Part shown: one piece after another, positions 23,801-36,727 of the stretch
Numbering within the stretch: position 1 is the stretch's first letter
How the letters are laid out: the number at the start of each line of letters is the position of its first letter
Assembly (NCBI GenBank): GCA_025716855.1
Contig: JAIXMQ010000046.1
Coordinates: forward strand, 1 to 64,000
DNA: 64,000 nt
DNA from: Pilaira anomala
Lineage: Eukaryota; Mucoromycota; Mucoromycetes; Mucorales; Mucoraceae
Reading direction: 5' to 3'
Program-made: the position numbers and the translations under genes
Notes under the pieces: generated by a model
The model's database searches: none
Told to the model about the DNA's origin: nothing
Seen by the model: the letters and a program-made list of their open reading frames with translations, nothing else

Positions 23801-25162
23801 AGGTGTAGGTATCCAAGGCTTTTTTATAATTGATAATTTGTTAGGCAAAGAAAAATGGTGTCTGTCCAAAATAGCTTTATCGATTTGTTCTAATGTAGAT
23901 AAAAGGTGAACTTGATCTAACTTGCCTGTAATGACAATAACTAAATTATCTGGTTTATAAAATTGATGATGATATTCTCGAACTATTATACAATAATAAG
24001 AAGTGTTATTGTTTATTTCTTTCTCATTGTTATTATTATTATTACTTGATTCAATCTTTAAAGTTCTTAAATTTTCCATTAAACCACCTGCTTCATTTTG
24101 ATATCCACTTTCTTTTGGATAAATCAAGTGTTGTAATTTTCGTTGCATTCGATCATTAATTGTATTCTCTCGCGCTTGCATTTCACAATAAACAACCTAC
24201 ATAAAAAAAAATTAGCTTATTTTAATAATAAACAAACAACTTAAACTTACACCTATGGTAAGGATAGTAAAATAATAACAACAACAACAATAATAATAAA
24301 AAAAAAAATTAGCCTCAACGTGTGTGTGTGTAATGTTATACACGTACCAGCGTCCTCTCCGTTTTGATCAATATGGTGTACTTCAGTATAAAATCCTTCA
24401 TCTGTTAAAGTAGGAAATAAAATGTGATCTACATAAACCGGTAATAATTGTAAAAATCCATCACTTCCGGCTGTTGTAATTGCTGTAAAAAAAAAAATTG
24501 TCATTATTTTTGTTTTCTCGCTCTAATTTTCTTTTTTTTTTTTTTTTTTTGTATAACTTACTGTAACAAGTGTGATCAATATCTGTCCACGCGTTAGTTC
24601 CGGGAGCATAAGCTCTTGGAGCCAAAGAATCTAGTGCACCCTACAAAAAAAAAAAAAAAAGAAAGGTTACTAAACTGGTGGCCACACAAGATTTGATTGT
24701 ATCTACTTTATATGGATATTTCTCACTTCCGAGAAAAACCAGACTACACAAGCAGAAAAAAAAGTGAGATGAGTACAAGTTTTTTTTTTTTTTTTTTTTT
24801 TTGACAAGTATCAAATACATACTGTTCAAGTGTATGTGGACAGCCATCATCATTCATCACTATACATATAAATAAACTATTATTATTTATTTATCTTTTT
24901 TTATTTGTTTCATCTATTTTATATATATAATATACCTTTGGTAGCCAAAGCAAGAAATCCACTGACTAGAGGACCTATGAAGATGGATAAGTTTCATTAC
25001 AGGTTTTTTTGTTGTTGTCTCTCTATTCTAACCTTCGACGTCAGCATGAACAGCTGTTAAACCTGTTTTTGAACTTTTATATCTCTTTACTTGAATTGTT
25101 TCACACGGATCAACAGAAAATTGACTAAAACTAATAAAATCTTCTGTCACTGTCGGTGTCAT
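20860..25162 (-). CDS. M16-family metallopeptidase (M16C, Sdd3/YOL098C-like)
   Basis: A gene of roughly 18 exons and about 1,000 residues. First exons: 25033-25162, 24936-24974, 24823-24859, 24707-24743, 24562-24640, 24348-24482, 24251-24252, 24046-24196, 23402-23982, 23278-23335. The inverted zinc motif HTLEH follows MNDDGCP near residue 62 and continues HLVFLGSEKYPYKG; later EDAGVVYCEMQARENT and the DFR-type segments are typical of the fungal M16C proteins related to presequence/insulin-degrading peptidases. Such enzymes enclose peptides in a two-half chamber; the substrate here is unknown. To keep the conserved GVVYCEMQ in frame a 2-base exon must be used (see findings). A further intron (23983-24045) is a multiple of three without stops. 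The C-terminus ends at FQQVE. Confidence 0.85.
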
Positions 25163-25527
25163 TTCTAAAAATCTATTTCACAACTTTCTTTTTTTAGTAG
25201 TTGCTGATTTATAATAAAATTATTTCAAGAAAAAAAGTAGTAATAAAAAGAGAGAGAGAGAGAGATAGAGAGAAAGAGAAAGAAGAGATAAAAATAATAA
25301 TAATAAAAAGGGGTAAAAAAAAAATAATAACAATTTCATATTTTGACACCACAATTTCTCGTTGTTACATCAAGTTTCAAAATTGTCAAACTATTCACGC
25401 TCCGACATGTGCTTGTAATGCAAGGGCTTTTTTAATGTCTCATAAAACCCGTATACAAAAAAACTTTTTTTATATCTCCATTTTCTTCCCTCTTTCATCT
25501 CATTTCTGTAACAATTTAACAAGAAAA

Positions 25528-28429
25528 ATGTCAATTGATTCTAGTCGGTTAAAGTCACTTTTTCAATACGAAGAACCAAATGAAAAACTCAAGGGAAAAG
25601 TGATTAGTGTAGTAAACCAAATTCCATATAATTGTATACTGAATAAAGGTAGCGAAACTGCATCAACATTAGAAACCGGTGATTCATTAGATGCTACACC
25701 AATTTCACATCTTGAGAGAAGAAGACGCTCTACTATTGCAGGTCTTGGTCAGACAAACATTTGGAAATTGTCAACGCGAAGAGGTCATTCGGCTATGTAT
25801 GCCGCTCTCGATTCACTTAAAAAGGATTACCGAACCCTTTACATTGGTGGTACAGGTCCAATTTATACAAAGGATCATAAACAAGTTGAATCAGATTCAA
25901 TCTCTTCTATAGAAAAATCTTCTTTAAAGGATCTTTTGGCTACTAATTATGATTTGGCTCCCATCTTTTTAGATGATAAATTATCTTTTGGTCATTATGA
26001 AGGGTATAGTAAACAAGGTAAATAAAATTCTGCTATATATGTGTTGTGTGTGTAACTACGGAAACTACTATAATTAGACTAACCGAATACTCTTTTTTTT
26101 TTTTTTTTTTCTTTAGTCCTTTGGCCATTAATGCATTATTTAATGTGGCCAGATACTGTAGATGAATTAGCTTATTGGGAAGATTATGTTAAAGTAAATG
26201 AAATTTATGCAAATGAAGTAATTTTGAATTACCAAGAAGGCGATGTCAGTAAGTTCTTTAAATATTTAATTGTATAGATATGATGTTTTTTTAAAAAAAA
26301 AAAAACTTGGATTCTATATAGTTTGGGTACACGACTATCATTTATTATTGGTTCCACAAATCATTCGTGCTGCTTTACCTAAAGCACATATTGGTTTATT
26401 CCTTCATACACCTTTTCCAAGCTCTGAAATATTCCGCTGTCTCCCCCGTAAGTATATATGTACTTGATGGCATTATTGTATTTATGCTTTTTATATTGTA
26501 TAGATCGCAGAGAATTACTGGAAGGTGTTCTAGGTGCAAATGTCGTTGGATTTCAGACATATAATTATGCACGACATTTTGCATCAAATTGTACACGTAT
26601 ATTAGGGTACGAATACACACCATCTGGTATCCTTGGTAACGGCAATCTGATCCAAATCGGTATCTATCCTATCGGTATCGACGTCGAAAGAACCCGATAT
26701 CACTGTCACCGACCTGGGGTAGCACCCAAAGCCAAGGCCATTCGTGAAAGATACAGAGGCAAGAAGATACTTGTCGGAAGAGATAAACTAGATCCTGTCA
26801 AAGGTGTCCTTCAAAAGCTAGAAGCTTTTGAACTCTTTTTGGATAAATATCCTGAATGGCGTGATCAAGTTGTTCTGATTCAAGTCACTTCACCTGGTGT
26901 ATTGGATTCTCCTGGACTTGAGAAAAAGGCGTCTGAAATAGTTGGCCGTATCAATAGTAAATATGGCTCGCTTGAATTCACTCCAGCTAATTTCTTCAAC
27001 CAACAGATTGATCGTGATGAATACTATGCTTTGCTTCAAGTTGCTGATATTGGGTTGGTTACACCTGTCATTGACGGCATGAATACTTCTAGTTTTGAAT
27101 ATATTGTCGCACAAGAGGAACGTCATAGTCCACTCATCTTGTCAGAATTTACTGGAACCGCCAATAGTATGGGTGCAGCTGTCATTGTCAATCCATGGGA
27201 TTTTGCGGGTGTGGCTCGTGCTATTGCCGAATGTCTCAATATGTCCAAAGAAGAGAAATTGATGAAGTATCAGGTATTATAAATTATTTCATCTTTTTTA
27301 TTTTTATGTATTAACATGTTAGTTTTTTTTTTTTTTTTTATAGCAACTTAATAAATTCGTTACTTCTCATACAGCTAGCTTCTGGGCTAAATCCTTAGTC
27401 AAAAGTTTAATCAATATTCCTAAAAATATTTGGACAACCACGGATCCTTTGGATGTTTCCAGAGTCAAAACTGAGTTTAATAATAGTCGTAAACGCGCCT
27501 TTTTCTTTGATTATGATGTAAGTTTAGATAATAATAATAATAAAAAAAAATGGCGTATTTGTTTACATTTATTGTATTTTTTTTAGGGCACTTTGGTTCC
27601 AATTTGTAGTGATCCTGAATTAGCCGAACCAAGTAAGGAGGCCCTAGAAGTCGTAACAAAACTTGCAAGTGATCGCAATAATATCGTTTGGGTCATTTCA
27701 GGTAGAGCACAGGTATGTAGCAACAAATATAAAGATGTGAGAGATAAACTAATCAATAAACACACATAGAAATATTTGGAGAAATGGTTAGGTCATATCC
27801 CTCACCTTGGATTATCGGGCGAGCATGGCTGCTTTATTCGTGATCCAGATAGCAAGATATGGGTGAATATGCTTGATACAGTAGATATGTCATGGAAAGA
27901 TGACGTGAAGGAAATCTTTGAATATTATACAGAGCGTACACCTGGTAGCTTTATAGAAGAAAAAGAATGTTCGCTTACATGGCATTATCGTAAAGCAGAT
28001 CCTAAATACGGGTACATAAAAAGCAAAATTCTATATATTGCTTGATTTCTAAATTTATTGTTTGTATGTAGACCTTTCCAAGCCATGGAAATGCAAAACC
28101 ATCTGGAACAAAACTTTGTCGGTAAATTACCAGTTGAATGTTTGACTGGTAAAATGACATTGGAGATGCGACCCAGTTTGATTAACAAGGGTATTATCAT
28201 TAAGCGTGCGCTCACACAAAATCAAGAAATTGAGTTCATTTTGTGTGCAGGTGACGATAAGACGGATGAAGACATGTTTCGGGTACTGGAAAGAATTGAG
28301 TTGGGTGGAATTGAGCTCATTCAGTTTACAGTGGTTGTTGGCTCAAATGATAAAAAGACTATGGCCAATTGGAGAGTGGATTCTACTCATGAATTTATCC
28401 AGATTATAAAACAACTTTGTCAAAAGTAA
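25528..28429 (+). CDS. TPS2: Trehalose-6-phosphate phosphatase, Tps2-type (inactive-looking TPS + TPP domains)
   Basis: Eight exons: 25528-26017, 26117-26248, 26322-26447, 26504-27273, 27344-27517, 27587-27712, 27770-28011, 28072-28429, total 805 residues. The first 510 residues form a GT20 trehalose-6-phosphate synthase-like domain (VWVHDYHLLLVP, GRDKLDPVKGV), the rest a HAD-type phosphatase with the nucleophile motif FDYDGTLVP (about 561-568) and GDDKTDEDMFR (about 747-757). Tps2 removes phosphate from trehalose-6-phosphate, making the stress sugar trehalose in the cytosol. The donor-binding motif that is usually RDGMN reads VIDGMNTSS here, so the synthase half is probably not catalytic, as in yeast Tps2. 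Divergent from the M16 gene with 365 bases between starts. Confidence 0.92.
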
Positions 28430-28559
28430 AATATAAATAAATGTATTTTTATTATTAATGTGAATGCAAGTTAGATAGAGATGAATAAATGTGTTGAAAA
28501 TATTTGATTTGTGTATATTTTTTTCATGGATGTACAGGACAATGCTCTATATATATATG

Positions 28560-28803
28560 TAAAAAAAAAAGAAAAAAAAAGTGTTTTTTAGGCATTGTTA
28601 CTACTTTTAAAAGCAGAAATGTAAAAGAAACTTACTAGTCATATGCAACTGCGAACCACATACTGCACATGGTGATTTACCAGCATTTGTTGTATTTCTA
28701 GTTGATGTTAAACCAAGAACTGCATTTTCATGATAATGGCTTTGTGTGGTATGATGATATGCGAATTGAATGATAATAGTGGTTCTAACAATTGTTTGAT
28801 TCA
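28560..28803 (-). CDS. Possible small protein with a CxxC knuckle
   Basis: Weak model. From an ATG at 28803 an open frame gives about 58 residues ending in SPCAVCGSQLHMTS, followed by a good GTAAGT donor near 28634 and a possible acceptor near 28600. The 3' exon would be very short and is not secure. No family recognised. It sits between the convergent stops of TPS2 and VPS39, where a gene is possible but not required. Confidence 0.2.
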
Positions 28804-29128
28804 TGATTATAAATAAAAAAGATGAGGAGAAAAAAAAAAGGAGAGAAGAATTCGGCTTTCTTTTTATATGTAAAATTACTGTATTATACACTTATCTCTC
28901 TGCTAATAAGTAAAAAGAAAAGAAAAAAGAAGCAGTTTATAATATTTCAATCGTTATAGTGTTACAATAATCCTTATCGATGAAATAAACAAAAACACAA
29001 CTTGTATTAAAAGCAATCTCCTTTTCCTATCAATCATCCATTTAAGTACGAATTATTCCGAAATAGAAGACACAATAATAACGAAAGATAGTACTATTTT
29101 TGTTTTTATATACTAAAAAAGGGTATGA

Positions 29129-32100
29129 TTATAATATTTTCCATTGCGTTTGTTCAATCTTTTCTTTACAAGAATAATGAACTACGACACCATTTGGAAA
29201 TACCGCAAACACGCTAAAGATAAAAAAAGAACATTTTTAGTTTTTCACATGTAAATTAGTCATTCCAGTTTTTTTATATGTATATATATATAAAACATAC
29301 CTGTTTCCTATTCGCTTGTTACATTGAGGACACATACGATCGTCTGTAATTTTGACAGCTCTAGATCGGTAAAACATCAATTGTTCTTCTACCTGAATTT
29401 GTTCTGCTTTTAATAAATTCTTGACAATTAAATCCATATTACGATTCTTGTTTGTTTCTCGAATATATTTTTCAAAGAATGGAAAGAGACCATAGAGTTT
29501 GGTTGGGGTAGGTAAGATGGCCAAGACTTCACTTGCATTGATATGAGATCCGTGGTGTGCAAGTAAGTCTAGAGCGGGTTCAATCAATGGTTTTTGTCGG
29601 TTACTAGGTTGTAAATATACTTTTAATAAAGTCAAGTACATTCTTTCTCCTTTCACTGGATCCTCTTGATATACTTTAGTACAGTATCTATGTAAAAAAA
29701 AAAAAAAAAAAAAAAAAAGGGTTAATAGAAAGTAACATGATATTTTTTTAAAAAAAAAAAAGTTTTTTACTCTTCTGCCATCACATAATTTTTAAGTTTG
29801 TAAACATAAATATCTAGTGCTTGGTCATGTTGTCCTATACGACTTAACAAGATAGCACGTTCTTCGAATAAATCTATAGAATGATTTTTTTTTTTAATAT
29901 TTATATCTGTGCGTTATCAGAAAATAATAATAATAACAAACTGTACCATCTATGGGTAACCGAGATAATATTTTCTCTGCCTTATAATGGGATGAATCGG
30001 TCAAGAAAGCGATAAGTCTAGATCTTAAATCGTTCTTTTTTTCTTTATCAACTATAAAATAAGAAATGACATGAATGAGGACACTGTTATAATTTAAATA
30101 TAAACAAAGAAAAAAAAAAATTTTTTTTTACTTTTTTTACCTCTCTTATCAGAAATAATTTTGTCAAGATAAGCTATTACAAGTCTGTTATGAAACTCGG
30201 GCGATTCATCATGCAAGTCTTCAATGATGTATTCCAAATATTGTATAGCTAAATCACTTGAAATTGATTCTAAATGTTGTAATACCTTATCACGAGGAAA
30301 CGTTTCGACTTCTGCTAAATCATCGATAAAGATCTATTATTATTATTATTATTATTATTTAAAAAAAAAAAAAGGTTAATATTGTTGTGTACAAAAAAAT
30401 AAAATTAAAATCTGATTACATCCATGCCGTGTTTAGGATCCTTTTCCAAAACCCATCGTGAGTATTGTAATACAAGGTCAAAATAGTCCAATCCCAATCT
30501 TTGCAAGTAACGAATGGTAGGTAGAACACCTCTCAAAGGCCCATCATTTTGCTTACCTAGCCTATATTTATATTGTCAAAAAAAAAATAACAATAATAAT
30601 ATAATCTTTATCTTACTTTTCCAATAAATCTAAAGCTCTTGCATGTAATCCTTTGCAATTATAAAGATCTACAAGCTCCTTGTATTTCTATATAGAATTG
30701 TTATTTTTGAAGATTCTCTACCTAACAATCTATTTCATACCTTTTTATCCATCAAGATATTTTCACATTCTTCTACATCACAGTGATTTTGAACCCGAAG
30801 TAAGGGACCTACAAGCGCGTCATTTGTCATCATGTAAGATTTCAAAAGAGATGTATCTACCAAAGTAGCTTGATACAATGTTTCATCCTCATCATCACTC
30901 ACTGATTTATCAGAAGAAGGTGCTTTGGTAGAGGATGCACCGCCCTGATTTAAACGTCTTGCTAATTTCTGTCGCTTATCAGTCAGATAACGAATCAAGT
31001 AAGTAACAGCATCACGAAGATTAAGACCGGTCAGGGGAACCGTCTCACTCTTTTTTAAATGACTTCCACTATGATGACTCGCTACAGTAGTTGCTCTACT
31101 TTTGTTTGAGGCTCTACTAGAAGGTCGTTCCTCTAAATGATCTTTGCGTCGCTTTGTATGTGCTGACATGATACTAACTCGATCGTCATCTTCATCGTCT
31201 GCATGCATTGATCCATTTTTGGCTAAACTACCTGAAATCATCTCAGGATACAGACTAATAACTTGAGAAGGAGGTGTATCCAATTCTTGGAATAGACCAA
31301 GTGCTGTATCGTATTCTCCACAACGGAATAAATCATGTGCATATGCTGTACGTATCGTGTTTAATTTCTTTTCCTTGTTCTCCACAAGCACTGCATCGAT
31401 TTGATCTAATAAACTCACTGCTTCTTTATATTCTTGTTTTTCTACTAATTGATCAATCTATTCATATACATATATATTTTTTTAAATACATCGATACAAA
31501 TATTATTCATTTGTTCATTTACTTACCTGAGAAGAGAAACTGTAAGGTGTTAAACGATAAATTTGTGAAGTACTGGCGACATAAACTAATTTTCCTTGAT
31601 TTAAAAATCGAGCGTTGGAAAGGTCGATTTGTTGTACAAGTGTCAATGTTTGAATGTTTCGAACTTCCACATGCTTTGGAAGAATAGCAATTACGTATGG
31701 ATAAGAATAACCAATTTGTTCTGGTGTTCCTGACCATTCAATACCCACTTTACGAGTGGGCGTACCATCCAATCCTAAAAAGATACTGACATCTAAATAT
31801 ATAAATATATAAAGTTAGCGTTGTAAATAAATTATACAGCATGAATTAAAAAAAAATAATCACTTTACGATCTCTGGCAAGAAGCATTTCATTATTAGGA
31901 ATTTTAGTAATCATTGGCTTTCCACCTCGAGCACCAATAGACATATTATATAAATTGTTTAGGGCACTCATTGGACCTGCTTCTGCTACACCGGAAGGAG
32001 CAAAAAGTTCGGTCAATTGTCCTTTTTCTACATCCATCAATGCATACTCTGTTGAAAAGCCTAAACAAATTTTGGTTGTACCAACCCAAGACATTGCTTT

Positions 32101-32805
32101 AATACGATCAGGAATATTCAATTCCTTTGTTTCATAAAATTCAGTATCTTTCCAAACAAATACCAACAACTTCTTTCTAACTGCTACTGCAAGTCGTGTG
32201 GTCAAAACCGGAATTTGTTCTTCTGGGCTCATTTCGACCATAGTTTGAATAGCAAATAGATTAGCTCCTTTTGTTTTACCAAGTGCCATTCTTAATTCAA
32301 ACGTGCGCAGGTCATGAAGACTTACAGAGCCATCTATTTTTTTTTTTTTTTTTTTTTTGTATGTGTGTAAGAGATTAAGAATAAAGTTTGATTGAAACTC
32401 AAAATATTAAAGAGTACCTGAAAGCGATACAAGCACGTCAATTTCTTTAATAATATCAAGCTGTTCAATAGGTCTTTTGGAGAATGACTTGATGGTCTGT
32501 ACAAGTGTTACTTCAGGTACTTCGTTATCGTCAGCCACTATATATATATTTATTATTAGAAAAACAAATACAAGTAGAAATTCGTATTGTAGTTTTACCA
32601 AGAGGCTCTTTGGTATCATATACTAAAAGTTGTCCAACGCCTGTACCAATCAATAGTCGATCGCCTAAAACAAAAAAAAAAGTTCAAGTGCTGTCATCTC
32701 GGGTTTTTTTCTTTAAAAGAAGAGCTTTTATTTACCGTGAGCAAATATAGACTCTATACGAGTTAGTTTATCAACAACTGTAGTTACTTGAAAAGCATCG
32801 TGCAT
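29129..32805 (-). CDS. VPS39: VPS39/VAM6 subunit of the HOPS tethering complex
   Basis: About 13 exons; first exons start at 32805 (MHDAFQVTTVVDKLTRIESIF) with small introns near 32727, 32600, 32540 and 32330. The N-terminal half is a citron-homology (CNH) beta-propeller (LLIGTGVGQLLVYD, TRLAVAVRKKLLVFVW, ICLGFSTEYALMDV), followed by helical clathrin-repeat-like segments (YAHDLFRCGEYDTALGLFQEL) and a C-terminal zinc-knuckle region with CPQCNKRIGNSVFAVFPNG and VVHYSCKEKIE. This order matches Vps39/Vam6, the HOPS subunit that binds Rab7/Ypt7 at the vacuole and late endosome. An acidic and basic Ser-rich insert lies near 31140-31240. Stop lies 700 bases from the convergent TPS2 stop. Confidence 0.9.
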
Positions 32806-34082
32806 TTTTTATTTATTTAAAAGTGTATAGTAACTACGGTAAAAAAAAAGAGAGAGAGAGAAAATAAAAATAAGCGGAGCAAACAGCCAACTTTAAAGTT
32901 TCAGTTCATGTGTACACCCAAAAAATGAATAGTATCCTACGTCATCGTATGCTACTTTGAACACAAAGGTAATTTTGTAATGTATGTAACCTATTCAAAA
33001 AGATGACGGGTAATTAAAAGTATTTCCTGCTCTGGTTTTCTGGGAAAAAAAGAATAGACAATTTGCGCGTAAAAAAAAGTTTAAGTCCATTGCATAATTT
33101 GGTTTGTAACACACGTTTATTTTTAAGGTGCCTGAAAATTTTTTTTTGAAAACATAGGCAGATAAACCTATGATTTATAGAAAGTAGATAGATTCGATTA
33201 CGTAACATACAGAGGGGGCGTTGGGACAGAAAAACGCACCAGCCTACGTTGGAAGGCCGATCATTTAAATATAGTCTTTTTTTTATCTTACCAAGAACTG
33301 CAATAGGGTGATCCAGAAGTATTAAAATTCGTTATGTGTAACTTGAGTGTAAGGAGAAAGAAAAGAAAGGGGACAATGAACCAAACGTATTAAAGGTATG
33401 TTATGTATACGATCCATCCGCTAACATGTTATTGGCTGTAGGGGTTACATATTGAATCTTTTTAGTTTTGTATATATTTCCCCGCCTCGTTAACAAAATA
33501 TTACTATATATCCATTATGAAAAAAAAAGTACAATGTAAAAGACAAAGTTTAAATTTCTCGCGTGACTATATAAAAAAAATCTTTAATACTTTTTCTTCT
33601 GCATAAAATGCGCTAGATTGACAGCTTATGATATCAATATACGACATACTTTGCATGTTTTAAACAACGATTCTAGGAAACAATAGGTAAATTTGAATAA
33701 CATTAAAATATTAAATAAGATCATACAAGAAAAGAGGTTTCACCATTTATAATTTAATTGATTTAAAAAAAAATTGAATGTTATGTCTACCCCTTATAAT
33801 TAAAGAAAAACAGGTATTAAGGACACTTGTTTTTATATGAAAAAAAAAATATGTATATATTTTTTAATGCTCAGCCTTATAACGTTCAGTTGTTTAAACT
33901 GACGGGGTGGTTCAAGTTGTATGGATCGGGACAAGGGGACTACTTATTTTTAGAGGGAAAAAAAAAAAAATTGCTACGACATTTAAACAAAGCGAAAAAA
34001 AAAAGTAGAATCTACAACCTTTTTCTTTATCCCTTCTCCTTCCCTTCTTTTATTTTTAATAATATATACTCTCCTTTACATC
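32806..34082. other. Divergent intergenic region
   Basis: Between the starts of VPS39 (minus) and the bHLH gene (plus). No coding exon, tRNA or repeat beyond short A/T tracts. The last 60 bases before 34083 form a pyrimidine-rich leader. Confidence 0.6.
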
Positions 34083-34933
34083 ATGTCAAATTATAATAGA
34101 CAAACATACAACACATTGTTACATGATCCACCTGTTGTATACGGAAATCTTCCTCATCATTATTACCCTATTATGCAATACCATCCACAACAAAATATCA
34201 TGTACTCTCCAATTTATTATCAAAATGAATTAATCGTCAAAAGTAATCACACTCCCATTCATTCCGCTAACAACTCACCGCGCACACCGCCTATTAAATT
34301 ACACCAAGATCGATTAGTAACTCCTTTAACCCCTCCTCCTCCACCACCTCCACCACCATCATCGTCATCATCATCATCATCAGCAGCAGCAGCAGTAACA
34401 GCAGCAGCGCCTGTATCATCTACGTCGACTGAAGATCGTGTTAAACAAACAATCGCTCGTGCTAATGCGATTCCTGTTGAATTCTATCAAACTGAATTTC
34501 TTGAATATTCGAAAAAAAGCTACGACTTTCAACATCAATCTAATCGAAAGAGAAAAAGAGCTGTAACTGAAGATGATAATGACATGCAACAACGTAAAAA
34601 ATCTCAAGATTCAGAAGAGTATATAATTGTATTTGTTGTTTAAAAAAAATTGAATTTATTAATTTTTTTATTTATTATAGATCTTTAAACACTAACGAAT
34701 TGCGTCGTCAAATTCATATTCAATCTGAACAAAAGAGACGTGCTCAAATCAAAGATGGTTTTGATATACTGAAAACTCATTTACCTGGCTGTACTAACAA
34801 GAAATTAAGTAAAGCTGCCTTATTAACTAGAACTGTCCAACAATTAGAACATATGAAAAAGGTACAATCTGAATTATTAGCTGAAGTAGAACGCCTAGTA
34901 GAAGAAAACACAAGTTTAAAAATGTTACAATAA
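34083..34933 (+). CDS. bHLH-zipper transcription factor, MLX-like
   Basis: Two exons: 34083-34618 and 34681-34933, total 262 residues. The basic region ELRRQIHIQSEQKRRAQIKD is followed by helix 1 (GFDILKTHLPG), a loop, helix 2 (SKAALLTRTVQQLEHMKK) and a leucine-zipper-like heptad run to the C-terminus. The HxxxEQKRR arrangement is closest to Mlx/Max-like factors that bind E-box or ChoRE sites as dimers. The N-terminal 175 residues are low complexity: Tyr/Asn/Pro-rich, then poly-Pro, poly-Ser and poly-Ala from CCT/TCA/GCA triplet runs at 34327-34410. A nuclear-localisation cluster RKRKR lies near residue 157. SREBP-type factors are excluded because the signature Tyr in the basic region is absent. 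Confidence 0.8.
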
Positions 34934-36169
34934 AACTCCTTTTTTTTTTGCCTTTTGCCTTTTGCCTCAACGTCACTTGAATAAATTGATGAGCTCTCTC
35001 TAGTCTGTTTTTTTATTTCTTGATCACTCTCACTTTCTATTTTTACCTTTTTTTTTTTTCAAAGTCAACATTTGCTAGAGGGTTAAAGGTTATACCTTTT
35101 TGGAGTTGTATGTTGTGTAATACCTACAGCCATATTTCATCTAACTGGGGACAGCAAAATCTCAATATTTAAATACTATAACTAAGGGAGCAGTTGCTTA
35201 TTCCCAGTGACTTTTCTCGCAATTTATAATAACACAGTATGCTGAGAATATGTATAATCATTTTACGTTTTTCGAGTTTTGAATTATTGTGAGAGTTGAT
35301 AAACAATGTTAAATATTCCTAAAATAAAAGAAGGTTTTATGTACTTTGTAGGTTTGATGTTATATGACGTATGATCAAGACAGTTTTTCCTTGGTTCGTA
35401 TGGATCTAGCATTTCTTCAATTGGTACTTGAATAAGCAAACCATTTTTTTTTTTTTTTCAATATCAATAATTGCAGAAAACAAAATACTTTGAATAATAC
35501 AAAAGATTAAGGCACCAACTTAAATGCATATTTATATCACAGACCTTGATCATGTATAGATCTACTTTCTACAATAAATAGACAAAAGAGATATATAAAT
35601 ATATATATATATTAGTCAGGAATAGAAGCACCTAATTACCGTTTCAGTCCTGGTTCATATAAAGAAAACAAATGAAACCTAACAGAGCGTACTTTACCTC
35701 CTTCATTTCAAACAGAAATGGTAATGCGATCAAATAATAATAGTGAATTTTCTGTCCAATGATTCTAGTAGAGTACAAAAAAAAAAAAAACCTTTTTCCA
35801 CGTTTTATTAACCAGATATTGTAACACAACTGCGTGGTACGGATCACCACCCATTACATTCGTATCTATATACGATAATGTGTATCAAAACTAATGGTTC
35901 AGCCGAAGACATAGGGCTACACAAGAACTTATTCGACATTTAAAAAAAAAACGTCAACAAAAATTAAGGGGTCTTCAGTGTGTATATATCAAGGAGTCAC
36001 TATATATATATATATATATATACATATATATAATTGTGAGTGTATTACTATGAACCAAGGGACATCATCGCGTTTATAAATTATTGTTATTGTCCTATTT
36101 TTTTTTTTTATTTATTTATTTATTTATACCCTTTCTTTTTTTTTTCTATTTCTTTTTCTTATTCATATT
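34934..36169. other. Intergenic region, no gene seen
   Basis: 1.2 kb between two plus-strand genes. AT-rich with a T tract at 35443-35458 and a (TA)n run at about 36001-36025. ORFs here are short and lack coding features. Confidence 0.55.
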
Positions 36170-36727
36170 ATGGAAGAAATAAAAGAAACATTAAACTCAA
36201 CATGGCAATTATACATTCATTACACTTTTTTTACAACATTCTTCATTCTAGTCGTCATATTACCGATAGTTTATACTCAAACAGGCACACCACCCTATTG
36301 GGCAATTTGTATCATTTTTGGCTTACTGTTACTATTCTACATATTGTATCTAGTATGTATATAAAAAAAATATATTTTATTACTTATTTTAGTTACTAAC
36401 ATAATAATATGAACAAAATAGCTTATACTTTATATTTATAAGAGTAATTTAAAGCATAACGAAATGAATCAACCAGATCAAGAAGAGATTATACGTTTAC
36501 AAAATAATAGCAGTAGTTTACACAGCCAAGACCCTTCAACGCACTATAACCCTTCTACAGTAGGTATTCCACCCAGTTCCTTTTTAGCGCCTACAATACA
36601 AGCCTCCATTCGATCCTCCAGTTTAGACTATACTCCACCACCTCCAGCCTATCAAGACATGATTTACCCACCTTCCTATCGTTCTACTAATTCAACAAAA
36701 GATGATAATGGTTCTGTAGTATATTAA
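36170..36727 (+). CDS. Two-TM membrane protein with PPxY motifs
   Basis: Two exons: 36170-36352 and 36443-36727, total 155 residues; splicing joins YL to SNLKHNEMNQ in phase 0 (acceptor TATAAG). Residues about 18-38 and 44-63 are hydrophobic helices separated by a short loop TQTGTPPYW. The C-terminal 90 residues are soluble, Ser/Pro-rich and contain two PY motifs, PPAY and PPSY, within a 16-residue stretch near residue 131. PY motifs bind WW domains of Nedd4/Rsp5 ubiquitin ligases, so an adaptor or regulated cargo of the endosomal system is a reasonable inference. No family name can be given. The start has no competing upstream ATG in frame. Confidence 0.65.
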
